Shown piece after piece: positions 10,861 through 24,179 of a stretch of 64,000 nucleotides of DNA (position 1 is the stretch's first letter; each line of letters opens with the position of its first letter). This stretch comes from Macrobrachium rosenbergii (lineage: Eukaryota; Arthropoda; Malacostraca; Decapoda; Palaemonidae): NCBI RefSeq assembly GCF_040412425.1, contig NC_089756.1, positions 2,727,998 to 2,791,997 on the forward strand, in the 5' to 3' direction. The notes beneath the pieces are model-generated. The model was not told where the DNA came from and did no database searches. It was given only the letters and a program-made list of their open reading frames with translations. The translations under genes were made by a program, and so were the position numbers.

Positions 10861-11439
10861 TGTAAACGAATCCGTTAACTTATTCTTGGCTGATCACAAA
10901 TGCAAAATTTCCCAAGTCCTGCAAAATGACACCCATTATAGAAAAAACAAGAAACAAAACAATTCTCCCCGAAAGAATTCCCACACAGTAAGAAATCCAC
11001 ATTGTTAATCCCCTTTGCTCTAACAATTAATCCCCAAAAATCAAAAGAAAGTACTAATTAAACCCACAATTAAATCAAAACCCCATGGGGAAAAAAACAG
11101 GCGGGCCCAGCGCACAGCTGACCGCAAAGTAGGTCAAGATGAACTTCGCGTCTGGAAGGGCAAACAAAAAAATAACACTCAATCCTCCCCTCAAGTAAAG
11201 AGAACGGGAGTCTACCCTCACATAAAGAAAACAGGACTCAAGCAACAGATGCGAGAGAGAGAGAAAGGAAAAGAATTTGATCCCTTCCTCTTAATGCAAT
11301 TTCCCCCCCCCCCAATCTGCCCAACACATCCATGATCTGCTGAAGCACGCAAAAAAAAAAAAAAATGCAGAGCACAAAACTTCGGAGACGCATCCACCTC
11401 TCCCGTCGTCAAGGCAAAGATTACCAAGTAAGATTACAG
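10861..11439. other. No gene recognised; probable decayed 5' part of family A
   Basis: AT-rich sequence without motifs. It could contain the rest of gag and the leader of family A, but no LTR boundary is visible. Short homopolymer runs of C (11305) and A (11350) are present. Confidence 0.4.
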
Positions 11440-11818
11440 TGTAAAGTCCCTGCTCAACGGGTTCTCTATGATGAACCTCCTGTTTTCTACGGTGCCTTCA
11501 CCGCTGACCCAAGGTCGCTCGTACACAACCTTATTATCATTATTGTGATTTGTATATTTATTACCTGTTCATTTGCCCTTATACATAGTGTATGTGTCAG
11601 AGTATTTTTTGTGTCCAACCAGCTGTTGTTAATCATCATGTTGTCTATATGTACCTGTCCTGTTTTGTGTAGAGAAATAGTTTGACCTCGGGTCACTTGT
11701 AAATTTTGTACTGACGTCTGCGTATACGCCGACGTCTGCACACCGCTTTATAAGCGGGTCGCTTCATCAATAAACTAGTAGTACTTGTCTTCCTGCTCTT
11801 TCTTTAGCACCTCTCACA
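11440..11818 (+). repeat. Solo LTR of family B
   Basis: The 379 bp run from TGTAAAG to CTCTCACA is flanked by ACAG at 11436..11439 and 11819..11822, a perfect 4 bp target duplication. It has the TTTATAAG box and the AATAAA signal. A solo LTR arises by recombination between the two LTRs of a full element. Confidence 0.9.
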
Positions 11819-11822
11819 ACAG

Positions 11823-12183
11823 CAGCGGCTTCCCCCTTCGCATACACACACGTATGTACCTAAAATAAAGCACGTACATATGTAGCCATAAAAAAAAGTT
11901 TAAAATCTAAGACACACTTGCGTAAAAAATGTTTACTCACAGTAACCCAACAATTGTTGATTAAATTATTTCCCAATAATCACAATCCCCAAAGATAATA
12001 CAATAATTAAATAATCCCTTTATTGAACCCTAAACGCCGATGCGAACTGCTGGTTGCTATATAAAAACAACAAAACACATAAGCCACGCCCAAAATTCAA
12101 ATGCACTGCATAGAGGATGGTGAAGAAGGTGAGAAACTCCACCCAAACTAATGACATCGCCGACATGTCACTCAGGGGATGAC
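11823..12183. other. No gene recognised
   Basis: AT-rich spacer between the solo B LTR and the older D-type LTR. I see nothing coding and no clear repeat in it. Confidence 0.5.
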
Positions 12184-13030
12184 GTTTTAAGAGGTGCGAA
12201 AGAAACGAGCAGGATAAGGTTACTGCTACTTTATTCATGATCCAGGCAGTTTATATAGCAGCAGACTGGCGTCGTGCCATGGCATACAATGGAAACCTCA
12301 GTGACCTTGTAAAGTCACCACATCGGCGCCAGGATAGTGTTTCGGCGGCGCCATTAATTAAGTCTCCGCTGAGCTTGTTTTCTTTGGTGACTTCCCATTT
12401 TCTTCAAGCTCAATTAGTCACGCCAAAAACGTGCCAGGTCACGCATTTTAATCATTTTTACTTTATGCGTATTTATACAAATGTCACACATTGTGTATCA
12501 CATGTTTCTTCATTCACAGGCATCAAGACTGTATCCATATTGTAGCTCTGTATGTTTTGTATTGTAATTTGTACTCGTTCACTGCATATTATTGTTTATT
12601 GTTTCGACCTCAGGTCACAGTCAATTCCATTGTCTCTCGCAGCCCGGCGTCAGTCGGCCGCAATATAAGCTGCCTGGATCTGTAATAAAGTAGCAGTAAC
12701 TTTTACCTGCTCGTTTCTTTGACACCTTACAACCTGAGGTTGATAATAAATAACAATAAATACAGCGAACCAGTACACTTTACAATGTAAAAAAAGACAG
12801 GAATGGAATTGGATACAATCTTGATGCCCCTCCTGAAGAAACCATGGATACATGTTTGAAAACAGGTAAACAAAATATATACATAGTTTAAATGATTGAA
12901 CTTTCTGACCTGGCGGTTGATGCGTGACTAATTGTAGGGCAAAGAAATGGGATGTTCACCTTCAGAAAACTTGCTCAGCAGAGACTTTACAACTAACACT
13001 TTTAACAGAGACTTCACGAATGACTTTACA
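12184..13030 (-). repeat. Older D-type LTR in minus orientation, split by D1
   Basis: The stretches 12184..12307 and 12736..13030 are together a diverged reverse complement of the D LTR. They share the AAAGAAACGAGCAGG block, the ATCCAGGCAGTTTATATAGC block, CCTGAGGT, and the GCGTGACTAATTG block, in the same order. The younger D LTR (12308..12731) is inserted inside it in the opposite direction. The outer ends are approximate. Confidence 0.75.
12308..12731 (+). repeat. Solo LTR D1
   Basis: The 424 bp run from TGTAAAG to CCTTACA is flanked by perfect 4 bp duplications ACCT (12304..12307 and 12732..12735). It has a TATATAA-like box followed closely by AATAAAG near its 3' end, which gives plus orientation. 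It is nearly identical to D2 and D3. Confidence 0.93.
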
Positions 13031-14575
13031 GATGTCTTTACAACGTCACCACTGCCAAGGCCCGATATTAGTTGCAGCGCAATAAAAAAGCAATCCACCA
13101 GCCCCCCTTAACCTGTTTGTACACTTCAAATCTGACACTAAAATTAACAATAAAAAAAAAATAAAAATAACACTTACAAACACCCCTGTTTGACAGATAC
13201 TGTACAAAATCCTCTCAACAAAGAGAGAGAGAGAGAGAGAGAAAAAAAAGAAAAGCATGTTTTTGCTTGTTTTACCGCACACAAGCAGTCAAGATACTGC
13301 AATTAAATAAACTGCGACACACCCCTTTCTTCCCCAAACATTTCCCAGTATGAGCTAAAGTCCAGAAATACCTATAAACACACCAAAACCTTGCTCCCCG
13401 TGATGCATCATTAAACACACACAGACACCCACGCTCGAGAAAGACTGACTTGAGTGCATATCACAGCACCTTCCTAAACTGAATTGCTGAACCCTCAAAT
13501 CCTATTCTGAGATGCCAATACCAATATTACTAAGATATGTCTCTTCGGAAGCGTAACCTATACCCTGTCTATTTACCCACTTAACTATCTATTCATGTCT
13601 ACTACCTCTGCCAACCATACTGTTATGACCCTGTGACAAGGTCAGAAGGGTCATAATCTCTTACTACATCACAGACAAAGGCCTACTGGAATTAAACACT
13701 GATATACAAAACTAGACTTTATTTGGAAATTGAACGAAAGTATTTCAGCAGAAGCTATGGTCATGAAATGGAATGACTCACACCCCCTAAAAGTGGAAGT
13801 CATAACTAGAGGAAATTCAGATTCACAATCAATCGAGTTAAAGTTTCTAGACCAACCAATACTATTGACTAACACCCTGGTCAGCAAACAAAATAAAAAG
13901 GTCATAATTATTCTAGACCAAAATAAATGTCACAGAGTATGTTAAAAGAACACCACTTCCAAAATATTTGTCCTCACAGGACAAACCCAGAATTCTTGTT
14001 AAAAGAAACATGTCATATATTAAAACCTGAAATGGTGTTAAAAGTAATTGATATTCAAAATGGAAAAATGCACAATGGTGTACAAAGCAGGAAAATGCAT
14101 AATGGAGAAACAGAGGAGTTTCACTGCAACACAAAAACAGGCATTCCATATAATGTCTGGAAAAAATAAAAGTGTTAATGAGTTATCTTACTCATTTCCT
14201 ATGGCCGCAAATAATGTATCTCACAGTGGCTATTCTAATCCATTAACAATGCACAATGAGCAAATCACACCCAGCTGCAAATTGAAGTCCATAGCCATCG
14301 AATGTTCCTCTCATAATATACCATTGGAGAGTGCACACATATGCACACTCACTTAATAACTCCTCCCCGGAACCGTGACGACACTGGTTCAATGTTCAAA
14401 GGATCACAACACTTCCATCCATCTGTCACACTGTCTCCATGCACTTAGGCCATGATCAGAAAGCACAAATTAATGTGTCAGATACCCGCTGTATTTAACT
14501 GTGGAAACTTCCAACGTCCACATAAATGCACCTGCACTGGATATGCTTTTGACAAGCCAGCAGAATAGTTTGTCA

Positions 14576-14648
<73 letters not shown>

Positions 14649-14955
14649 GTCATGAAGTGTTCGAAGTACATGGATTATTACACTACTAATCATAGAATTC
14701 AAATCGGCGTTTACTTCACCTCAGCCAGACACCTGAACTTTCATAACAATAAAAATACGACTGAGTACTCTAAAGACTACAGTGATCCCTTGAAAAGCTT
14801 ACTAATCACGTGAGAAATCAGACTAAGTTTATGAAAATACTCATGAGGATTTATATATGCTCAAGGGCATCACTCCATCAAACAACTTTAACTGTCTCCC
14901 TGGTCTCGATTCACTTGAGCAAAACTAAAGGAACAAAACATTTTTATCTGGTAAT
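13031..14955. other. No gene recognised
   Basis: AT-rich sequence with a (GA)n run at 13222..13242 and an (AT)n run at 14581..14643. Small open frames around 13730..14360 have no recognisable motif. The block beginning TGTTATGACCC at about 13620 could be another old LTR, but I found no partner or duplication to support it. Confidence 0.5.
14581..14643. repeat. (AT)n microsatellite
   Basis: About 31 uninterrupted AT units. Confidence 0.98.
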
Positions 14956-14964
14956 CGCCAGACA

Positions 14965-16454
14965 TTGTCGAAAGACCGGTCATTTGTAAAGGAAAACTGG
15001 ATGGGTGTCTCTTGGGATATTGGACTTTTGGGAGAACCCGCAGGGTCGAAGCCTGTTGTAATTGGGTCTGCACAGGGAATAAATGTAAGGGTCTTTATAG
15101 ATACAGGAACTTCGATTAACCTTATAAGTAATGAGTTTTGCAGATCGATGTTTCCCGATCGATCTCTGAGACCTGCGCAGAAAGCTGTATGCGACGTTCA
15201 GGCAAATAAATTACAAATATTGGGTTGCACAGATATAGATTTAACCCTCGGGGGCAGATCTTTGATGGAGCCATTTCTAGTTATAAGGGGATGTGCTTTG
15301 GGAAATACATTGTTGCTGGGACATCCAGCATGTCGGAGACGAAAGATCTCGGTTCATACAGGGGTTTGCGGTATAACTATGGTAGTACCTGGGGTGTTTG
15401 TGCTGTATGAGGGGGCAGACGTGAGTGTAATGAGTGAGAATGTCTCGAGAGTATATGAAGGTCCGGGGCTGAATGATGAACAGGTGCCGGGTAATGTCAG
15501 GTGTTATAAGGGAGTTTTGACTGATGATGTCGTGCTTGATCGAGGGATGATCGCGATGGTAAAAGTTCGTGTAAGAGGTGTGCATAAACCCAGACAGATG
15601 TTTGTGGATGAATGCAGTGAGAAGCTGAAAGGAGCTTTGTGTACGAGTTCGGTAAATAATGTAACGAGTTCAGGGGAAACTTGGGTGGAGTTGCTAAACT
15701 GTAACGATACAGTTCGCAATTACCAGAAGGGTACTTATGCAATCGATTTTGTTGACTGGGTCGATGAACATAATTCAGTGAACATTGTCGGAGATTTTTG
15801 TTCTTTTTCAGAGGCAGATTTACAAGCTAGAAGGCAAGATTTTAGGGATCAGTTAGCTAATGCTGATTATAGAGAATATGCTGGTGGTGTAGAAGATGTT
15901 CTGGTCGAGTTTGCGGACATCAAGTTAGGATTAACGAATGTGTTAGAACACAAGGTTCAGTTGGAGGACAAGACTACGCATATTTTTGTTCCTTCATATA
16001 GGATTCCTTTTAAGATCAGGGAACAGGTAGAACAAGAGGTTAATAAGTGGGAAGAAGAAGGCATTGTTAGGCCTAGTTCATCACCCTTTAATTTTCCATT
16101 GCTTGCAGTCCCGAAGAAGGATGTTTCAGTCAGAGTTTGTGTAGACTTTAGGAAATTGAACGAGAAAACCATTCCTGATCGCTACCCTGTGGCGTGTTTG
16201 CCAGATTTATTTTGTGAGATAGGCGGTAGGAATATTTATAGCTCAATTTATCTAATGCAAGGATATTTGCAAGTTCCGCTGAGCTAGGAGAGTCGAAAGT
16301 ACACGGCCTTCTCTTTGCCGAAGGGTCATTATGAGTTCACACGAATGCCATTTGGTTTGACAGGCAGTCTGATGACTTTTACTAGATTGATGAATATGGT
16401 TTTGCATTGCTTGTTAGGGGAAAAAAGTCCATATCTACATGGACAATATATTAG
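14965..16454 (+). pseudogene. Family A protease, linker and RT N-terminal half
   Basis: An open frame of 440 codons (14965..16287) begins with an aspartic protease (FIDTGTS near 15095..15115). It continues through a linker with the EKLKG and WVELLNCND motifs and enters reverse transcriptase (VPKKD, VDFRKLNEKT, MQGYLQVPLS). A TAG at 16285..16287 interrupts the RT. The same frame continues with YTAFSLPKGHY and MPFGLTG, and then a frame change at an A-run near 16420 separates it from the next segment. The expected YMDD box reads Tyr-Met-Asp-Asn across that shift (about 16432..16448), so catalysis would be lost. Confidence 0.87.
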
Positions 16455-18463
16455 TTGCCACTGATTCAGTGGAAGAGCATCTGGAAGTTCTCGGAAGTTT
16501 TTAGAAGACTTAGATTAGCGGGTTTGAAGATAAAGTTAGCTAAGTGTAGTTTTCTCAAGAAGCAGATAGTATATTTAGGGTATGTCATTTCTAAGGAGGG
16601 TGTCAGGGTAAATGATGATAAAGTTAAGGCAATTGTAGAGTTTGCTACACCCAAGGCTAAGAAGCAGGTTCGGTCATTTTTAGGGATGGCCGGATTTTTC
16701 CGTAGATTTGTGAAGGGTTTTTCTGTTCTGGCGTTTCCTTTGACAGATGTTCTGAGGGATGATGTACAGTTTGTTTGGGGAGAGGGACAGCAAGTAACTT
16801 TTCAGAGAATCAAAGATACTTTAACAAACCCCCCAGTGCTGAAGTTTCCCGATTTAGAGCGTCCATTCACGTTGGTAACAGAGGCGAGTAATGATGGGAT
16901 AGGTGCATGCCTTATGCAGAAGTTCGATGGAAGACTCCATCCGATTGCATTTTACAGTAGGAAGTTTAAGACACGAGGTAGTAATGAACGCTTGTGGTCA
17001 GTAGTGGACAAAGAGGCCTTTGCCATGGTCTCAGCTCTCGCGCACTTCAAAATGCTGTTGATGGGCCATCAAGTAGAGGTTCTGACGGATCATAAGCCAT
17101 TGGTGGATCTTTTTAATAAGCCGGATCTTTCACCAAAAAGAGCCCGGTGGTATTTGACAATCAGGGATTTTGATGCTAAAATAAAGTATATAGAGGGTAG
17201 ACAAAATGTTGTAGCAGATGCGCTGAGTAGTTTTGCTGATCAAGAGGGTACTCATGTATGTTACGTATCGGGAGATAGCATTGATTGGGATATTAGTCTG
17301 GTAAAGACAAAGCAAGATGAGGATGAGACTCTGAGAGGCGCAAAAGCGTTTCTTAGAGGGGAATTTGTTAGAAAAGGTTATAAGCTGCCTTTTGCAGGGC
17401 TTGAATTAGAGGGTAATTTGTTAGTTAGGAAGATTAGATACAGACTGAGAAACAGTGAAGATAAGGGTGATACGACGCAAATAGTTGTTCCTACGAGTTT
17501 AGTCCCTTCGGTATTAGAGATTGTTCACAGTAGGTCTGGCAGTCCACATTTGGGGATTGAGAAGACGTATCAGAATGTACGAGGACAATTCTTTTGGAAG
17601 AATATGCTTAGCTCGGTAGAAGACTTTGTGAGAAGTTGTTCAGTTTGTAATGCTCGTAAGCCATCAAGGGTCGTTTTTTGTAAACTGGGTTCATTCCTGA
17701 GCCCTACCAGACCCGCAGCAAGAGTCCACATGGACCTACTGAGTAATTTCTGTGAGTCTAGTTATGGTCATAGGCACCTGTTGGTGGTTGTTGACGAGTT
17801 AACTAGGTTCGTAGAGATTTTCCCGTTGAGGCATAAAACAGCGGAAGAGGTGGCCATTTGCTTTTTTCATGGGTATATCTGCAGATACGGAGTACCGGAG
17901 GTTTTGATTACAGATAATGGACGCGAATTTGTTAATCGTACAATGCAATGTCTTGCGGACGTAATGGGGATTAAAAAGGTTAATATTATACCATATAGAC
18001 CAGAAGCGAATGGCCTGTGTGAACGAGCAAATAGAAAAGTCATTGAAGCTCTTAGGATGACCGTGGGAGGTAATGACCCAAATTGGGACCGCTATCTTCC
18101 ACAGGTCCAGCATAGCATCAACATCATGAAAAATGATACCATTGGAATGTCTCCCAATGAAGCGCTGTTTGGATATACAGCGCGAGGCGCGTTCGATTTG
18201 CTGCCCATTCCAACAGGTGATGATACGGTAAAGTCACTTATAGCAACTGCCTTGCTAAGAATCTTGAGATGAAAATGCGAGACATGGTAGATAGAAGCAA
18301 TGCAAAGCCAGATAGAGTTAAAGTGGCTGTTGGAGATAGGGTTTATTTGAAGATAAAGGTCAGGAATCAGCTGAACTATAAGCTGGGGCCTACGTTTGAA
18401 GGTCTGTTCCATGTTGTTGAAGCAAAGAAGGGAAATAGATTTGTTGTTCTGGATGAAAATGTA
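16455..18463 (+). pseudogene. Family A RT thumb, RNase H and integrase
   Basis: One open stretch of 605 codons (16455..18272) carries the RT connection (YLGYVIS, FLGMAGFFRRF), RNase H and integrase. The first RNase H acid is Glu here (LVTEAS, about 16875) where the sister copy has Asp. The other RNase H motifs (DKEAFA, LTDHKPLVDL) are intact. Integrase has the HX..H and CSVCN zinc ligands (about 17525..17650), core acids in MDLLSNF (about 17730) and ITDNGREF (about 17907), and the Glu in GLCERANRK (about 18020). A deletion and frame change near 18255 remove a short segment before the C-terminal NYKLGP part (18269..18463). That part is cut by the D2 LTR. Confidence 0.88.
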
Positions 18464-18890
18464 AAGTCACCACATTGGCGCCGGCGTAGTGTTTCGGCGG
18501 CGCCATTAATTAAGTCTCCGCTGAGCTTGTTTTCTTTGGTGACTTCCCATTTTCTTCAAACTCAATTAGTCACGCCTAAAACGTGCCAGGTCACGCATTT
18601 TTAACCATTTTTACTTTATGCGTATTTATACAAATGTCACACATTGTGTACCACATGTTTCTTCATTCACAGGCATCAAGACTGTATCCATATTGTAGTT
18701 CTGTATGTTTTTGTGTTGTAATTTATACTCGTTCACTGCATAGCCTATTATTGTTTATTGTTTCGACCTCAGGTCACAGTCAATTCCATTGTCTCTCGCG
18801 GGCCGGCGTCAGTCGGCCGCTATATAAACTGCCTGGATCTGTAATAAAGTAGCAGTAACTTTTACCTGCTCGTTTCTTTGACACCTTACA
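18460..18890 (+). repeat. Solo LTR D2, inserted in family A integrase
   Basis: The 431 bp LTR, TGTAAAG to CCTTACA, is flanked by AAAA at 18456..18459 and 18891..18894. The uninterrupted minus-strand A copy reads straight across the site, which confirms both boundaries. Confidence 0.93.
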
Positions 18891-19655
18891 AAAACACGGG
18901 TGTGTCTCGATTGACATATTTTTAAGATCAAAAAGATGGGTTAATGGGTATTAGCATGGATGCATTCCTGGGTTGTATTGTTGTTATGATAATAGGTAGG
19001 TTACAGGTTGTTTGTTTTCCCTTTCGGGTTTTAATGGATTGTAAATGGGCGTGACTTGTAGTTAGTTGTAATTTGGGCGGACGTTAGTCCGTAGAGTTAT
19101 ACAAATCTTTAGTAGTTCAGGTTCATTGTGATTCTGATGTAAGCTGCAGTACTTAGTGTAAATTGTGTGCAGAATACCGTAGAGTTTCGTAGATCTATGA
19201 ATTTGAGTTGTTTTTATGGATAGCATCTGCGGTTAGGGACTTCATCATTCGCATTTGGCGATAGTAATGGTTACTTTGAGTTAATAGTTTGTATTCACAT
19301 GACTTTGGGAATTGTGACATGGGCTAATTTCATAAGAGATTAGACCCGTGTGATACTATGTAAAAATGTTATGATGTGTTTTTGTCGTCTGACGCAATGT
19401 TTTTTAATATAGAGTTACAGAATAAGGGTTTGTTATTTAGGATTTTATTTTGGGAAGGTATTTAGTATATCGGACCGAATTGGTCTGATCTTTTACAGGT
19501 TGGGATATGTCAGTTAGGATTTATGAGAGGTTTAGGAAGATTTTAATAGGGAGATCGAATTCGAGTATTTGGGATTTTTCAGTTCTCTTTTAGAATTAAG
19601 AGAGCTGTGCCATGGGTAATTGTAGTTGTTAGGATCGTAGGAGTGATTGCCAATA
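18891..19655 (+). pseudogene. Family A 3' region, plus-strand copy
   Basis: It is similar along its length to the reverse complement of about 480..1255. It includes the same Arg-x-Lys-Arg motif followed by a hydrophobic stretch near 19590..19645. In-frame stops are frequent. It may be an envelope remnant or a 3' untranslated region. Confidence 0.4.
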
Positions 19656-20459
<804 letters not shown>

Positions 20460-20614
20460 GAGTCACACCTTGAACTTACAAGAGGTTAGGTTCCAGAAGC
20501 CCTCGTGCAAGGCGAATTTTCTTGTAAGTTTGGCACAGTCTCTAAAAATACTAATAAATGCTTATTTCTAAAGTTTAAATGCTAAATATGACCTTAATCA
20601 TGCTCCCAAATTAT

Positions 20615-21016
20615 TAAGCTAACTTTTAAATGAAATTAAAGTTACTGTAATTTCACTTAAAAGTTAACTTAATACTTTACCCTTAAAAAAAAGAAATAAT
20701 GTAAATGGTTGACATAAAAATAGAGAGTTGGAAGAGAATTTCAGTCTCTCTCCCCTTCCGACCGATCTATTTTTAGAAGTCTTCACAACCTCTTTTTAAT
20801 AACTTCTTTATTCTGCATCTCTTGCTCTTTATTCTGAAGTACTTTTTCATGAACAAACAAGTGTTTTTTTTTTTTTTACTGATACAACTCTTAGTTATTA
20901 TGTCACTATGTTTTAGAACGTATTTGCCACACTAGCGCATTTACGCTTTGTAGATGTTACAGGTAAAGACGTACAGAGAAATAATAAGTTGTAAAAATGT
21001 GTGAGCACTAACTATG

Positions 21017-21052
<36 letters not shown>

Positions 21053-21115
21053 GGGGGGTTGTCCTTACTTAAGAGAGTGAAATTATTTATCAATTATTAG
21101 GGAGCTGAGAGAATA

Positions 21116-21199
<84 letters not shown>

Positions 21200-21688
21200 C
21201 CTTACTTGAAATATCAAGTTAAATTGTTTATGAATTATTACAGAGACAGAGAGAATAACATGAGAGAGAGAGATGTTATTCTTACATTAGATATCAAAAG
21301 ATGGAAACTCAGTATTAAACTAACTTTTAAATGAAATTAAAGTTACTCTAATTTCATTTAAAAGTTAACTTAATAAATGGTTGACATAAAAATATAGGAG
21401 AGTGTGAGGATTAATATCCTATTTTTAGAAGTCTTTTCAACCTTGTTTTTAAAAACTTCATTATTCTGTCTCTTTCTCCTTGTTCTGAAATGCTCTGTTT
21501 TAGAACGGCACATTTACAGTGTGTAAACGGTAGGTAAAATTAGATCAATTTAAAATTATCTACTGTACGGTTAAAGACATACCGAGAAACAGTAATATGT
21601 ACGTTACGCTAACTACAAACTAGAGAGAGAGAGAGAGATAACAGCTGTCCTTACTTAAGAGAAGGAAATATTTTATGAATTATCACAG

Positions 21689-21740
<52 letters not shown>

Positions 21741-21760
21741 ACATAAGAAACCTTTGACCC
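20615..21760. repeat. Repeated ~700 bp unit with conserved hairpin and GA runs
   Basis: A block at 20615..21090 recurs, diverged, at 21318..21690. Shared parts include a 45 bp palindromic segment (20621..20665 and 21322..21366), the AATGGTTGACATAAAAATA block, TATTTTTAGAAGTCTT, and a GTCCTTACTTAAGAGA block next to a (GA)n run. (GA)n runs lie at 21020..21048, 21120..21195 and 21693..21737. No protein is encoded. Confidence 0.75.
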
Positions 21761-21874
21761 GCTAATCAGCAGCACTCCCCCTTCTTGTCATGTTAAATCA
21801 ACATGTCTGACAGCTTTTTGCCTTCAAGCTTCTTACAGAAGATAAGGGAAAGATGAATTTTGTAATTACAGTTA

Positions 21875-21875
<1 letters not shown>

Positions 21876-21952
<77 letters not shown>
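21876..21952. repeat. (ATT)n microsatellite
   Basis: About 25 units of ATT/TTA. Confidence 0.97.
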
Positions 21953-22320
21953 GATTTAATCTTATTAATCTTATTAATATTTGAAAATTAGTTCTTATAA
22001 TTAGGTAAAAAATTTATTTGTCATACAAAACAAATAAACATATACATGTACCATAAAAATTTTCTCATCTCAGTAAAAGAGAGAGAGATATATAAATTAT
22101 TACTTTTATTATTTAATGTTATTTAATTTACACATAAAAGCTTGAAAGCTTATAAATTACATAAAAAATTAAACATACAAACTTTTGCATGGTTTCTCAG
22201 TATTCACAAATGTTCGCGTGTCTGTGAAAAGCTCGTGTATGACAATTAGGTTCCAATGAAAAGTTTGCATGTCTGTGAATTCGTGCAACTCGAATCACGC
22301 AAGTTCGGGTATTACTGGTG
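21953..22320. other. No gene recognised
   Basis: AT-rich spacer between microsatellites with nothing coding. Confidence 0.5.
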
Positions 22321-22640
<320 letters not shown>

Positions 22641-22685
22641 TATTTCCATACAATATGAATTCTTATTGTACAAAGATAAATGTAT

Positions 22686-23001
22686 TGTAAAGACGTCAGA
22701 CGTCTCTTCATTTTTGCATCAGTCACGTCATGCATTGCATTTCTTAATATGTCAAGACTCTCATGTAAATAGTCATGTGTAGAATTTTCTGGCCTTTCCA
22801 CCAATATGTGTTTCATCATTGTACATTTATTATGTCTCTCAAAATTGCCATTTGTTTGTCTGTCAACAAACACAAATTGCTCACATTGCAGGTCGTGGCA
22901 TTCGGAGGTCGAACACCACGTTTCCGTCCACACTCTGCTATGTATACCTGCGCTCAGGTAATAAACAATTTAATACCCAGTTGGCCTTTCTTGTCCTCAC
23001 A
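22686..23001 (+). repeat. Family E 5' LTR (316 bp)
   Basis: It starts TGTAAAGACG, ends TCCTCACA, and contains AATAAACAA near its 3' end as a possible polyadenylation signal. It matches 27367..27650 at nearly every base. Confidence 0.9.
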
Positions 23002-23003
23002 AC

Positions 23004-23024
23004 TGGTGACCCAAGGAGTGACGG
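23004..23024 (+). promoter_or_regulatory. Putative primer binding site of element E
   Basis: The sequence tggtgacccaaggagtg lies two bases after the LTR and matches the position and core of the site in element B. Confidence 0.55.
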
Positions 23025-23361
23025 TAAACACAGCGGTTTTGACTTCGCCATTAACGGATTCACTACGGCCGCTTTACCTTCAGAGAACCTTTAACAGAAC
23101 CACACAGCGACAAAAGTCTAGGCCTCTGAAAGCTCCTCCCTTGGAGAACATCCACGCCACTCACAGACTAATTATGGCATACCTCTTCAGGTACATTATG
23201 GCGTGCTCAAACGGTTTGGCCCCGCCATTTACAATTCATGTCAACCATACTCAGAAGTCATTAACGGAACCACACAGCGTAAAGTTTTGACTTCTGACGA
23301 GCCCCAAACACCATTAACGGACTAAATACGGAGCGTACTTCACGTTCTGTTGTGAGGAAGA

Positions 23362-24170
23362 ATGTCAAACACTGAGGTAGAAAATCATTCTGAGGATGCA
23401 CAGATCCTCTGCATCCCTCTCTCGCCTTCGAAGGCAGCAATAAGCCAGGTGATAAAACTCCCTCCGTTCTCGCGATAAAACACCGCATCCTGGCTTCTGC
23501 GGGCAGATGTCCATTTCCAGTTGGCAAAAATTACAGACGAGGAGACCAAGGAGGACGTAACCATGACAATGCTTCCGAAGGAGGTCTTCAACAAAATCAC
23601 CCCATTGTTGGACTTGCAGCTAGGCAAAGTCGAGTACAGAGACCTGACAGACAAGCCCATCGAAACTTACTCCATGCCCATCCCAGAGAGAGCCCATCGC
23701 GTCCTCAACCTGATGACCCAGCCCCAGGGGAACGCACCACCCAGGGATGCCTGGGATGAACTCTGAGGTCTCCTGATGCTGCCAGGGGTCGACGCGGACG
23801 GTCGGAGGAAGGGGATCAGCTTGTTGCGAGATATATTCCTGAGGCGCCTTCCACAGGAGGTGAGGGGGCAAATCACAGATGTGGATGCCCTTTCAATGGG
23901 CGAATTGGTGAACGTCACACGCAAACTCCACAAGGCCACCAAGGCCTCCAATCATGCAGCAACACCCACAGCCTGTAACCTGGCAACAGAAGAAGACGAG
24001 GCAGAGAGCACGAATGCAGTGTGCAGGAAGAAAGTGCCACCACAGCAGCAGAGGACGTGGACAAATCCAGCCTGGTGTTACTTCCGTCAGAGATTTGGAA
24101 GCGGCACCAGAAATTGCAGAGCCCCCTGTTCTTTCACAAAAAACGAGAAAAGTGGCCACAGGTAACAGCA
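23362..24170 (+). pseudogene. Family E gag (with stops)
   Basis: An ATG at 23362 opens a frame with a gag capsid-like region (SWLLRADVHFQLAKITDEE..., LPKEVFNKI). A TAA at 23475..23477 and a stop near 23764 interrupt it, and the same frame continues with GISLLRDIFLRRLPQEVRG. The nucleocapsid finger reads CYFRQRFGSGTRNC (about 24080..24120). The protein is clearly homologous to element B gag. It would form the retrotransposon particle if restored. Confidence 0.82.
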
Positions 24171-24179
24171 GTGGCCACA

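Larger units (their letters stand above)
1..11090 (-). mobile_element. Ty3/Gypsy retrotransposon family A, minus-strand copy, interrupted
   Basis: The minus strand reads, right to left, a gag zinc knuckle, an aspartic protease, reverse transcriptase, RNase H, integrase and a further 3' region. This is the Ty3/Gypsy order. The left end runs off the window and I could not find this element's own LTRs, so the right limit is approximate. The copy is split between about 4045 and 9706 by foreign DNA, and coding resumes at the same codon on both sides. A second copy of the family lies on the plus strand at about 14956..19655 and allowed the alignment. Many frameshifts and stops make it non-functional. 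Confidence 0.85.
14956..19655 (+). mobile_element. Ty3/Gypsy retrotransposon family A, plus-strand copy
   Basis: It aligns with the minus-strand A copy from protease (about 14960) through RT, RNase H, integrase and the 3' region until about 19655, where similarity ends abruptly. It is 5'-truncated (gag absent) and no LTRs are seen. A D solo LTR (18460..18890) interrupts its integrase C-terminus. It is less broken than the minus copy, with one 605-codon open stretch. Confidence 0.88.

Noticed and set aside
13620..14380. Possible LTR or coding gene starting TGTTATGACCC with open frames 13730..14356
   Set aside because: No partner copy, target duplication or recognisable protein motif was found.
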